This document shows, one piece after another, positions 12,610 through 22,833 of a stretch of 64,000 nucleotides of DNA (within the stretch, counting starts at the first letter, position 1; each line of letters starts with the position of its first letter). Made by a program: the position numbers and the translations under genes. The stretch is from Cylindrobasidium torrendii FP15055 ss-10. Lineage: Eukaryota > Basidiomycota > Agaricomycetes > Agaricales > Physalacriaceae. The stretch spans positions 18,560-82,559 of the forward strand of contig KN880534.1 of the NCBI GenBank assembly GCA_000934385.1, read 5' to 3'. The notes beneath the pieces are model-generated. The model had not been told where the DNA came from. It was given only the letters and a program-made list of their open reading frames with translations, and did no database searches.

Positions 12610-13408
12610 ACGACGTCACAATGCGGGGTAAGAAGGTTGAGTGCGCGGTGCGGGGAAGAGAAAGCAGGTGTTAATAGTCAACAGTAGCAGAGGAGAGAGT
12701 AGCGGCCCTGTATCCACGGAACTCTGAGTGAGCTGTTGTTACCAGAGTTGATCAGTGTATGCATCAATCTACGCTAAGAGCCAAACTCTGCGTGAAGCGC
12801 GCACATCTCTTGATTGCAAAGGATACATGGCAAGTTCCGTGCCCGTGTGTGATTCAGATGCGATGGGTACATGTAGTGCCAATCCTTGTGCGTTGTCTGA
12901 AATGGGGTTACCCGACCAAATTGGGCTATTATTCTCTTTGTGCCACCAGTGGCAGATGGTACCTTTGTCTGGGGAAGTGGGGGCGAACAGGTGTTGCTGT
13001 CGTGTAGTCCGAGTATTCACCTTTCAGCGTCGGGGCTGGCAAGCTCAAGCTGAGTAGAGGTCATCAGCATCAAGATGTTGATGAAGTCGCCGGACGTATC
13101 CTGGAGATATGTGGCTGTGCCTTTGCGGGGCTTTTGTGGGTGAAAGTCGGAGCGGGGTGCATGTGCAGTTGCACCGGATAGACACATGGGTGACTGCGAG
13201 CGGAGAGGAGGGAGACAAAGATAACTGAAAGAAAAATGCGGACAAAGAGAGCAAGGACAGACAAAAAGGCAGCCTCAAAGGCCGAGAAGACAAAAGAGGA
13301 TGGACTATGAATGGAACGATGAAAGAGGCAGGCTGGTTATCAAACAACAAGCGGATCAGCCAAAAGGGGAGTGCGATGATCGAATGGATCAAACCCGGAC
13401 CGCGGCCG

Positions 13409-13415
13409 TGACTCA
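13409..13415 (+). promoter_or_regulatory. TGACTCA (Gcn4/AP-1-type) site upstream of 13489
   Basis: A perfect TGACTCA lies 74 bp before the ATG at 13489. A TTTTTATA stretch follows at about 13438-13445, and pyrimidine-rich DNA leads into the start codon. In fungi this heptamer is bound by Gcn4/CpcA and Yap-type bZIP factors. Function is inferred from sequence and position only. Confidence 0.4.
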
Positions 13416-13488
13416 GGCACCGGGTGACAGCATTTTGTTTTTATACCGTTCACTGTCGCCGGGACCTCCGCTTTCTTTTTCCCTATAA

Positions 13489-14081
13489 ATGAGCAGCACC
13501 AAACGGACTCTCTCTGCTCCCCCGAACTCCGAACCAGCCGCTAAGCGCAAGAAGATGTCTCTCCGCCGCACCCACAGCTACGTGTCCATCGCGGACCTGC
13601 CCACACGCCAGTCCAACACCGGCGCTCTCTACATCACCGCGAACAAAGAGTTGCGCGACTCGGTTGAGCAGAGCATTGCAGCCTACCTCCGTCCTATCAC
13701 ACATCCTGCGCCTCTACGCCGCTCGCGTTCGCAGACCCACAACCTTGCTGGTCTCGCCGCATCGCCTATCCAGCCCCTGCATCATCAGCTGTGCCAACCC
13801 CGCCCCAAACCGCGCCGCTTCCCCCGCGAGCCAGATTTGCACCGCCAGGCCATTCAACGGTGCGTTTCAGCCATCACTCGTCTCCGTTCAGCCACTTATT
13901 TCCCTTTAGATGCATGCGTGCTACGTCTGAAGGCCAGAAGATATTGAACATGGGCCCGCGCCTCGCTGTGAACATCCTCACAGCCACTCAGGACCTCGAG
14001 CGCATGCTCCACGACGAGAACGTCGACCCTACGCCTTGCGAAGACATCATCATGGAGGACTGTGACGCCGTCTGCGTCTAA
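13489..14081 (+). CDS. Small basic protein of unknown function
   Basis: Exons 13489-13859 and 13910-14081 (50-bp intron) give 180 aa. I do not recognise a named domain. Visible features are an N-terminal basic cluster (AAKRKKMSLRR) that could be a nuclear signal, a Ser/Thr segment RTHSYVSIADLP, and a second basic patch with RRSRSQ. The C-terminus is acidic (EDIIMEDCDAV). The strong promoter-like context and a frame kept open across a canonical intron argue that it is real. It may be a lineage-restricted regulator, but that is a guess. Confidence 0.65.
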
Positions 14082-15015
14082 ACCCCTCTCTCCTCCATCG
14101 TCGTTCTTGGGATTTGGGCGCGCCGGGACTTTTGTGACATTCATCTGTACTTTTAATCATGCATTTTCCCTTCCATTCCACGTTCTCTCTCCCCTTGGAT
14201 TTATTTATGCCAGCATTGTTGTATCTTCTAGTATCATAGCACATTACACCCTTTCTAGTAGCTTACATCTACCACATACCTCCAATCGCTTTCGTTCATT
14301 GCTTTCTTCCAAACTCTTTGTGTGATACCAACGCGTGACACCCCGGGTTCGTTGACGCGTCGGCCTTTCACATGTTCTCGGGATTCAACAAACACCACTG
14401 GTGGACCTCCATGGGTGGCACGGCCCGCAAAGGCGTCCCGGCTCCCACTAGCCTGACTGGCCCCTGCGTCGCCATCCCACATCCTCCTTTCAATCACAGA
14501 GCGTCCGCACTGGAAATCGGAAGCTTCACAAGCACGTCAGTCGCCGCTGTTCCCTGAACCACACACGGGGCGCCACAGAAGTGTCCACTGCTGTCGTGTT
14601 CAGCTACAACTCACAGGTTTCGATGGCTCAGCAAACGTCGGCTATCCTATCCATTCATTGACTCAGACTAGTCGTACATAACGCCCCATTCCCCTCCGTC
14701 CCCATTGACTCACAAGGTATTGTCCTAGACCTTCGCCGTTCAAATAGGCGCAGCTTATAAGCATACACGGCCTCCGCCACAATTCCTGCGTCCCCGAGAC
14801 CAAGCTTCCCGGCCGTAGTCAAGACAGTCCACTTGACCTGGTCTTGTGCCCTACCCATGGATACTCACAGACAAACACAGGTTCTCCCAGCAAACTGTCC
14901 GCACAATCGTTGGTATATACTATATACATAAACGTACAAAATTAAGAAGACAATAGCATGCCTTCCTGTAACTTAAACAAACACTAGCAAGGTCCTATCC
15001 CAGCCGTTCTCAGGC
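14082..15015. other. Intergenic, no gene seen
   Basis: This lies between two convergent 3' ends. Short frames on both strands have no splice logic or motif support. It is probably 3' UTRs and spacer. Confidence 0.5.
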
Positions 15016-17381
15016 TTAATGGTGGAACACAGCCGGATTATCAATAATGAGGCGTATAGCCTCGTCGTGGAAGACGTCTGGGAACGTCGTCATCCCTCCT
15101 GGACCCACCTTCATCTGCAACAGAACCTTTGAACGATCTCAGTACCCACACACCCCATTCGAGAGAAAGATAGAAGCTCACCTTGTTGTCCTCGGTGTAC
15201 ATGGGCCATTCCGGGCCTGCATCATCCCATTAGCTCACATACAACCCTAGTGAGTAATAAAGCGAGCTTACGGGAAGACCCCTTGCCGTCATTAGGCGTC
15301 AAGCTCGTCGCAAACGACAGCCAATAATCCATAACATACGTCGCCAATTCGACCATCTCCGGTTCATTGGGATCCACAAGCCCGAACTGGAATGCGTTGT
15401 TGTCTTCATGGGCAGCTGGAGTTAACACACACATCAGTACACCTCGTCCCCTCGAACATATCCTATGAGGGGAAACGCACCTCCAAGATACGCCGGATGC
15501 TCATGTTCGCCATTCTGCGTCCACATGAATCCCCAAGTCGGGAGCCCGAACTTCACCATGGACTCCTGCCACTCGCGACGCAGACTCTGGAAAAGCATAT
15601 CACCAGCTACACACATCATCATCAGCACACACAGCGGTCAAACCCAAACAGAACATGCACGCACTCATCGCAGCAAGACGCTTGAATCGCGGGTCGAAGC
15701 CGAACGTTTCCTCGCCCGTGAAGTAGGGAGATCCCTCTGCAGGGTCCTGCGAGTATAGCGACATGAACTTCGTCAGAGTCTCCTTGAAATACGCCTCGTC
15801 CGTCATAGCCGGCGTGATGTTGAACGCAAGGAAGTCGTAGATGAATTCGTCAGTGTAGTTGGCTTGCGGCCAGCGAATGAAGTATGGGCCTGCGGATTAC
15901 TTGTTAAATTTAGGGCTAGCAAAGCGCGTACAACACGCACCTTCGTCGCGCGTCGTCCCTGCGAGGGTGGGAACCTGGGTGAAGTGGCCAACGGCGGTGC
16001 GTTCTGACGGGAGCACGGGAAGCAGTCCATCGGGCCCGTCGAGGCATGGGCCGAACGGGAACATCTGCACGCCGTAGAGGTCGCGAGGATATATGTTGGC
16101 TTGCAACAAACTCGAGTTGTCCACCGCTCTCAAGCAGTCAAGGGTAGCGCCACTCCCAACAGTGTCCGCACATTGGGGAATGCCGCCCACATAAGAAGAC
16201 CAGGACTGCTCGCGGTCAACAGCGCGCTTGAGCGGAAGGGTCGATGTCCATCCAGATTCATGGATCTATCAATGTCTTCAGAAGATGCCGTTTACTCTGA
16301 GAAGGAGAGATACTTACGGCGGCGCGATAGTACGGAGGATCGTGCTGGGTAAGGCTGATTATACTGGTGATGATACTGCCTGCACTCAGACCAAACGCTG
16401 TAACCTGAAAGAGTCAATTAGACATCGAGCTCTACCAATGCAACAAGTACTCACTTCTTTCTTGTTTCCGCCAAACGCCCAAATGTTATCTTGGACCCAT
16501 TGAAGGGCCGTAATCGCATCGCGCACACCGAGATTGAGAATACCCGCGTCGTACGCCTCTTGGCCTTGGGGAAATCCGAGGGGACCAAGGCGGTAGTTGG
16601 CGCTAACGAGAAGAACAGGTGTTCCCTGACAAGGTTGATTAAGAATCTGTTCGGATACTCCAAAGTGAACTAACCCTTTCAACGCTGCGCGCAACGAGGT
16701 TGGTTGCGTTATAGTACGAGGCTCCGCAGAACCAGAATCCGCCACCGCATAGCCTAGAGTAGTGTTAGACCGTCTTCGAAACTGTCGGATGCTGCGACGT
16801 ACCAGAACATGACCGGAATGGGACCCTCGATGCCACTGGGTTTGTAAATGTCGAGTGTCAGACAGTCTTCTGACTTTTCACGACCGTAGCGAACTTCCTG
16901 TTGTGCCAGTTAGAGGGAGCATCACAGTGGATGAGGAGTCACTTGCCGGCTGAAGGCATATCGGGCCAGACACTGTCGCATTGAGGACGCCGCCTCCGAG
17001 AGATGTTTTGAGCACTGGCGGTCTTAGTCGTAGATCACCAAGTGGTGGTTCGGCATAGGGGATATCTGGAAGAACGATTAAGAGCGCGCCTATTATCGAG
17101 CGTCTCGACTTACTGCCATAGAAGTCAACACCGCTGTCCGTGTACGACGTGCCGACGAGGGTTGTAGCACCCAGATGAGTTATGGGACCAGTGTGGTCGG
17201 GTTGGCATGCTAAAGGAGAGAGGAGGGTGGGGGCAAGGCCGGTGTCGCAGCCTGCCAGTTTTCCCAGCAAGAAGGCGTAGCCATTCCAGACTGAGCCAAC
17301 CAGGCCGTCTGGCGTGTCGAATAGAGCAGAGGCGAGAGATGCGGAGGCCGCTAGAGCAGCGACGTGAGTGTGTACGCGCAT
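15016..17381 (-). CDS. Secreted type-B carboxylesterase/lipase
   Basis: Twelve exons (17381-17114, 17065-16947, 16897-16803, 16753-16675, 16625-16455, 16404-16318, 16265-15941, 15889-15665, 15606-15481, 15415-15272, 15216-15182, 15114-15016) encode 590 aa, usual for the family. An N-terminal signal peptide is visible (MRVHTHVAALAASASLASA). Family marks follow: IPYAEPPLG, SEDCLTLDIY, the oxyanion GGGFW, NYRLGPLGF and the nucleophile elbow GLSAG. The acidic residue lies in GTTRDEGPY and the catalytic His in AAHEDNN. It should hydrolyse esters or lipids outside the cell. The intron at 16898-16946 uses a GC donor; the GT nearby would break the frame. It is divergent from the P450 gene across about 2.1 kb. 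The substrate is unknown. Confidence 0.92.
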
Positions 17382-17453
17382 GCCTACGAGTGGCAGCTGG
17401 GGTGAGATGGGTGGGTGGGAAAAGAAAGTGGCTGAGTGGATATTGGATGGCAA

Positions 17454-17462
17454 ATATATATA
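17454..17462 (-). promoter_or_regulatory. TATA box of the carboxylesterase gene
   Basis: TATATATAT lies about 73-81 bp upstream of the ATG at 17381, a usual distance for a fungal TATA box with a short 5' UTR. Confidence 0.5.
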
Positions 17463-19456
17463 GTCGTCGGCGACCACAACAAGGCGGTCGTGTCTTGGAG
17501 GTGCATGCACTCCACAGAAGAATTATAATTAGGACTGGCGGTCATTCAAAGTGGAAAGACAACAGGCTTCCATGTCGCTTCCAGCCCTCGCCGCTGTTCA
17601 CTAGCACTGTCCGTTTCCGATTTGCCAGAAATCAATATTCTACAGGCGTGGGGCGTCCGATTCTCACAGTAATACCGTCAGCCTGGACGATAAGGCTGAA
17701 AGGCTACGCTGATGCCTTTTTGTAATCTCCTCGGAATCGGAGATGGTCATGGTCAAAAGGTAATGGCAACACGTGATCGCATGCCAGCCCACGGATCGCT
17801 CGGCAGTGGACTAAGACTTTGTCCATTGTCCACCCATTGTCCGCCGCCGCAGTCCATAACGCTCGTATTTCGCCTTCCTGCCACCACTCGACGCGTTCTC
17901 CTGTCAAAAGAGAAGGAAATCGCGGTCAAAACAAAGACTGTACCATGCAATTGATTGTCAACTTTCCTGCGTCCGTGTAGGAATTGGCCTGGCGCTTGCC
18001 ATACTGTCCAACCGGTGTCGTCAAAGCGCTCACCACACCCATTGCATGTCAGTCAAATCTTTGGTCAACTCACAGGTCTCCTTTCCGAAGCCTAGGACGA
18101 CATCACTCGTTCGCTTCGCCAACTGTTCCGCTCGCCGAATTGTTGGCCGCAAAATACGCCTGAATTCGGCTTCGTCCCGTCCCATGCTGGACGTTCCCGA
18201 CGGATGAACCGATGACCGGCGGCAGACGCTAGCAGAAGGTGCACTGATGTTGACATTACACTTGAACGCCCCGTGCGCCATTCGCTATGAGGCAACTGTG
18301 ATGCTTGGAAGAACAGCGACACTGCACCCCACACTTCCGTCACCTCCCCTATGGACCGAGAGTGTTAATGGCCAGGCTACACGGGTGCCAAGTCGCGAGT
18401 CGTGGCAAAACATCCTTAAAGAATCCCACGAACATTTATTGAACGAACATGGTGGTGTTTAATGTTACATCGCGTTGGTGAGTTCGGGTGCACACATATG
18501 TTGCTTGGGTTCTTCCTTCTTTGGCGTGCACTTTGTCTCGATGACGAAGACTACAGTGCGATGCTAACCTCAGGCTACTAGCACCTGCTAGCACCCCGAT
18601 GCTAGAAGTACACCCGCGTCAGCATTGGTGCCGACTACGCCATTCAGCGGCTGGAGCGTTCCTTCGGTCATACCGAATTTCACATCTGGATTCCCGCTAT
18701 TCCGATGCTCTGTGGTTTTCGAACTTACATCAGTGGACTGTGGGGATGCATACGCACCATAACCCGTTCGAATGGTCAGTACGCAGTCCAGGACTGGGAC
18801 CATGCGCGAGCTAGGCTACGTCTCCGCACACTCTAGATTCAGTCATACTTGAGAGCCTGTATACACGGAGTGACCGACCCTGCAATCGAAGTTGTGCACG
18901 CATACGTTTCGAGGACACACACATCAAAGCAATATTGCACATATTCCCCGCGGAAGCGCTGACTGTGCACCCACAATAGGAAAGGAATGTCCAAGACGTG
19001 GGTATCAGAAGTGATTTGGTGCCACTACTGGGTCCCATTCCCCACACCCATCGTCCGTTACGTATCTCTTGGGGCCATACCATTTTCAACGTACTCAGCT
19101 TCAACGTACTGTGTACTTGCTGAATGGCAGTCGAATGATACCTCACGCACAAGAATGGCGTGTCATGTTGATGTTGAATGCATCGTTCAGAGTGCTAGCG
19201 CTTTTCGCCTCAATCGAGTACGCTATGAAATCAGCACTGAATGCATCGAACCTGCAGCGAACAAAGTTGATCGGGATTTACCGAGAGCCCTGGATTTTAT
19301 TAACCGCCTTTTGGTTACTTTAGGCCACTTTCCCCGTTTATGAACACAGACTGGACGCGCCTGCTATTCTGTTTCGACCAGGGTCAACACCCGATGGCAT
19401 TGCTCTGGCTTGCCGGATTAAAAAGGCCGAGGCCACACTATGTAACTTCTCGGGCA

Positions 19457-19464
19457 TATATATA
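19457..19464 (+). promoter_or_regulatory. TATA box of the P450 gene
   Basis: TATATATA lies 57-64 bp before the ATG at 19521, followed by an ordinary leader. Confidence 0.5.
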
Positions 19465-19520
19465 CACAGGTGTGCGAGAGGGAGCAATCAGTCTGTTCGA
19501 CGTTCCTTTCCTCCCCATCC

Positions 19521-21662
19521 ATGGTGTCCGCCTTCGAGTCGCTGGGTTTCCTAGCTGCTTTAGTGCTCTTCCTCTGCTACAACCGATGGAGAGCAATACC
19601 CAAACCGCCTGGCCCTCGCGGCCTCCCAATTATTGGCAATCTGTTCGACGTGCCAAAAGGCAAAGAGTGGGAGGCGTTCTCTGAGATGGGACGGGTATAC
19701 GGTATGTCATCGGTAAACCGTCGAATGCTTGAGCTGACCGTCACCGTTAGGACCTCTCTCATCGCTCACTGTCGGACCCACAACCATCGTGGTCGTGAAC
19801 TCACACAAGAAGGCGGTCGAGCTCCTCGTACAGAAATCCAGTATCTTCAGTAGCAGACCCTTCCTAGGCATGACCGGTGAGATGATGGGTCATGCAAGGG
19901 CGGCTGGCCTTATTCCTTACGGACACGAGCTGCGTCAGATGAGGTTAGCTTATGATGAGGTGCACCGTCCCATACCAATTGCTCATACCCTTCCAGGAAA
20001 ATGTACTATCAAGATTTTGGTACAGCGTCTGCAGTCAAGAGTATGTGGCCGCAAGTGCAAACCCTCTCGCACAAGCTCGTAACCAGTCTACTCGAACGGC
20101 CCAAGGATTTCCTCGACATCGCTTTCAGGTGCGTTTGTATCCCTATCGCGCGCTTTGCGCAGCGCATGCCAACGACCTGGATTTAGGCACGCCGGCGCCC
20201 TCACCATAAAGGCTGGCTATGGGTATGACCTCCCTAGCCATGGTAAAGATAGACTCTTCGACCTCGGCTGGGAGTGTGTAGAGTCCGCGAACCAGGTTTG
20301 CATATCATGCTTCTCTCGAAGAAGTTTATCTTACTAGCCATCTTTACAGTCATTCAATTATTGGCCCAACAAGCTCCCATTCTGTTTGTTCAACTCCCGT
20401 ATGGCGCCTTCATCTCACTGACCGGTCGTCGTCCAGTACGCCATATCCCCGACTGGTTCCCCGGCGCACACTTCAAGAAGCAGGCCAAAGCATGGTTCCG
20501 TCTGCACGAAGATTTCGTCGACGAGTCCCTTGACTACGTTCGCAAGGAAATGGTGGGTCGCGGATGCCCTCTCCATGTCGGCACGACGTCATAACGATTC
20601 TCAAGGCGGCGGGGACTGCGCCGGAATCCTACGTTTCCAAACGACTCGGGAAGAACCTTTCGCTGCAGGACTATGACATTCTCCGGTACGGCGCTAGCGC
20701 CATATTCATCGGTGCGCTTGTGTGCTCGTGATAGATGAATTTCGTACTCATCCGTTACTTCCAAGGCGGCATTGAAACTGTTCGTGGTAACATGCTAGGA
20801 TGCGCTGCCAAAGTGCTAAACATTTTTATAGACTGGAGCGACGTTACAGGCGTTTTTCTGTCTTATGACGGCCTATCCAGAGGTCCAGAGGCGCGCCCAG
20901 GCCGAGATTCTCAGTGTATGTGGGCCCGATAGGTTGCCGACCATCGAGGACAGACCAAGCATGCCTTACACAAACGCGCTGCTTCTAGAGATCTTCCGGT
21001 TTTACCCTCCAACTCCATGTGGTCAGTATTCCCCGGAATCCAAGTGTGCGGACGCGCTCACACGCAACCTCAGGTGTCCCTCATAGCAGCACCGCAGACG
21101 ACGTCCACGATGGCTACTACATTCCGAAAGGCAGCATTGTCATCACGAATGCATGGTACGTCTAGTGTATTTGATTGACGCTTCGCCGGCTCATGTGATG
21201 TAGGCAAATGTCCAGAGACGAGGATGTGTACCGAAATCCCAACAAGTTCGACCCCACGCGCTTCCTTGGAAAGAATCCCGAGCAATCCCCTCACGAATGG
21301 TCATTCGGCTTTGGAAGACGGTATGTTGTACTCCCGCTATTAGAGCCTATTTCTCATCGATCTTCTCACAGTGGTTGTTCTGGCCTTCTTCTCGCTGATA
21401 CGTTCCTGTGGTCTTCATTCACGACGTGCTTAGCCGCCTTCAACATGGAACCTGTGCGTGACCAGAATGGCGCGCCCGTCTACCCCGAACTCGAATACAA
21501 ACCGGCGCTTATCTGGTATGTGCTCTGCCGCCGCGCATTACAGCTCAGTCTACTCACGGACTGCAACGAAGCCCGCCAAAGCCCTTCACATGCAACATTG
21601 TCCCCCGCCTCCCACGGGCACAGCTCGACGAGCTTCTTCTCACGACCGAATCCACTCTGTAA
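19521..21662 (+). CDS. Cytochrome P450 monooxygenase
   Basis: Thirteen exons: 19521-19701, 19751-19943, 19997-20128, 20187-20295, 20350-20398, 20437-20552, 20606-20711, 20766-20779, 20832-21021, 21074-21155, 21204-21320, 21372-21515, 21572-21662; 507 aa. An N-terminal membrane anchor (residues about 5-22) precedes the hinge PKPPGPRGLPIIGN. The I-helix reads GGIETT, ExxR is EIFR at about 353, and the heme loop is FGFGRRGCSG with Cys about 432. It resembles the CYP64/CYP5144-like fungal group, acting on small hydrophobic molecules at the ER. Oddities are a 14-nt exon (20766-20779) that supplies part of the I-helix and a 38-bp intron (20399-20436) with a good CTGAC branch site. The 20350-20398 exon is the least certain; without it the frame breaks. 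Confidence 0.88.
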
Positions 21663-22833
21663 CATAGTAGCATACATGTCTCGCCATTCCTCCTACTCAG
21701 CTTAGCTTAGTTGTATAGTAAACACTCCCCCGTTATCATCTCTCCTTTGATTTGTTGTCACTTTTGTTTCTGTACATAAGTGCGCACTATCCTAACAGCA
21801 TACACAACGATCGTAGCCCTACTAACCATCCCTCCCTAGTACCTCTAGTACTCTACAGCCAACTTCTTCTTGCTCTCTTTTCAGGTTATCTGGTGGCAAC
21901 GCGGCGGCTTGAAAAAACGTAGCTCGCACAAATGAAATACACATGCCAATTCGAGCTGTGAAGGAACTAACGGCTCTGTAATGGCTTGACTGATGTCCTT
22001 CAGGCAAGAACATGCATACATCCCCCCAAAATCCCCCTCGAATGTCCCAACAGCTAGGTTGCAATTGTTCAACTTGTCACCGGACCCCGATCGATTTTAT
22101 TGACGTGCTTACCAAATCACAATGGGAGCTGTCAAAGTAAGGTCCAGGGTTCGACCCAACTCGTGCTGTCTTTGACGATGGTATGCATTATGATGATTAC
22201 TTGCCGCAATGAGGTAAAGATACACGGCCCGTGTATGTTCCTATCTACACTAGGTCACCTCGAGGTTTGTAGTACTAATGAAGGACGGATGCTTTGTGAC
22301 CCGCGGTATCCAGCACGGCATTACTTTTCAGCTCAAAGTTTGGTCTGATGCTTTCCGCCATTCAATATCAAGAGCCGACCGGTATCGAAGGTCTGCAGGC
22401 CGGGAGTGCTAGTGAATTTACACCGGTCTCGAGCCTTCTCTGAGTACACAACATTAAAGTGACTCACGATGACTTACCAGTACTTACCCCGAATGGTGCA
22501 TCCCTTGTTCTCTTCCTATATAAGGCTAGGGCAGTATCGACGCCCGGTCCATACTGTGGCAGTGACATCACTAGGTAGTGTTCAACGGCATTCATCAATC
22601 AATTTAGACCTCGTTACTCGATGGTCTCAAGCCACAGTTATTTCGCAGACTCCCCGGAATATCGAGATACTTTTGGGTCAAAGTTGAATGATTGGAATTT
22701 GCTGTGTAGAACGACGGCGTCAGACGTCGGGACACACGTACCCCATTATTCACAGCCAATAGGCTGGCAGGGTCATGGAAGCACGCATTCAAATACAGTA
22801 TACAGTACACCAACCAAAAAAAATACATATTGT
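21663..22833. other. Intergenic, no gene seen
   Basis: About 1.2 kb lies between the convergent 3' ends of the P450 (+) and SAS10 (-) genes. The frames found are short and unsupported. I see no RNA gene or clear repeat. Confidence 0.5.

Larger units (their letters stand above)
10760..13488. other. Long intergenic region with one structured repeat
   Basis: These 2.7 kb carry no convincing coding exon. GC-rich palindromic patches lie at about 12000-12200, and a compact palindromic element flanked by direct repeats lies at 12485-12609 (listed separately). The last 100 bases look like a promoter for the gene at 13489. Confidence 0.5.
17382..19520. other. Divergent promoter region between esterase and P450 genes
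   Basis: About 2.1 kb has no supported coding exon. It carries TATA-like boxes close to each flanking start codon (listed separately). Short repeats such as GTCCATTGTCC near 17821 and CAACGTACT near 19090 are present. It could hold shared regulatory sites for the two genes. Confidence 0.5.

Noticed and set aside
20296..20594. P450 looked like a pseudogene with a frameshift after Ala-Asn-Gln
   Set aside because: Adding the 49-nt exon 20350-20398 and a 38-bp intron restores one frame through to the heme loop. I still flag the junction as needing proof.
15016..21662. Secondary-metabolite gene cluster
   Set aside because: There is no polyketide, peptide or terpene synthase, transporter or pathway regulator next to the esterase and P450; the thioesterase-like gene is 34 kb away.
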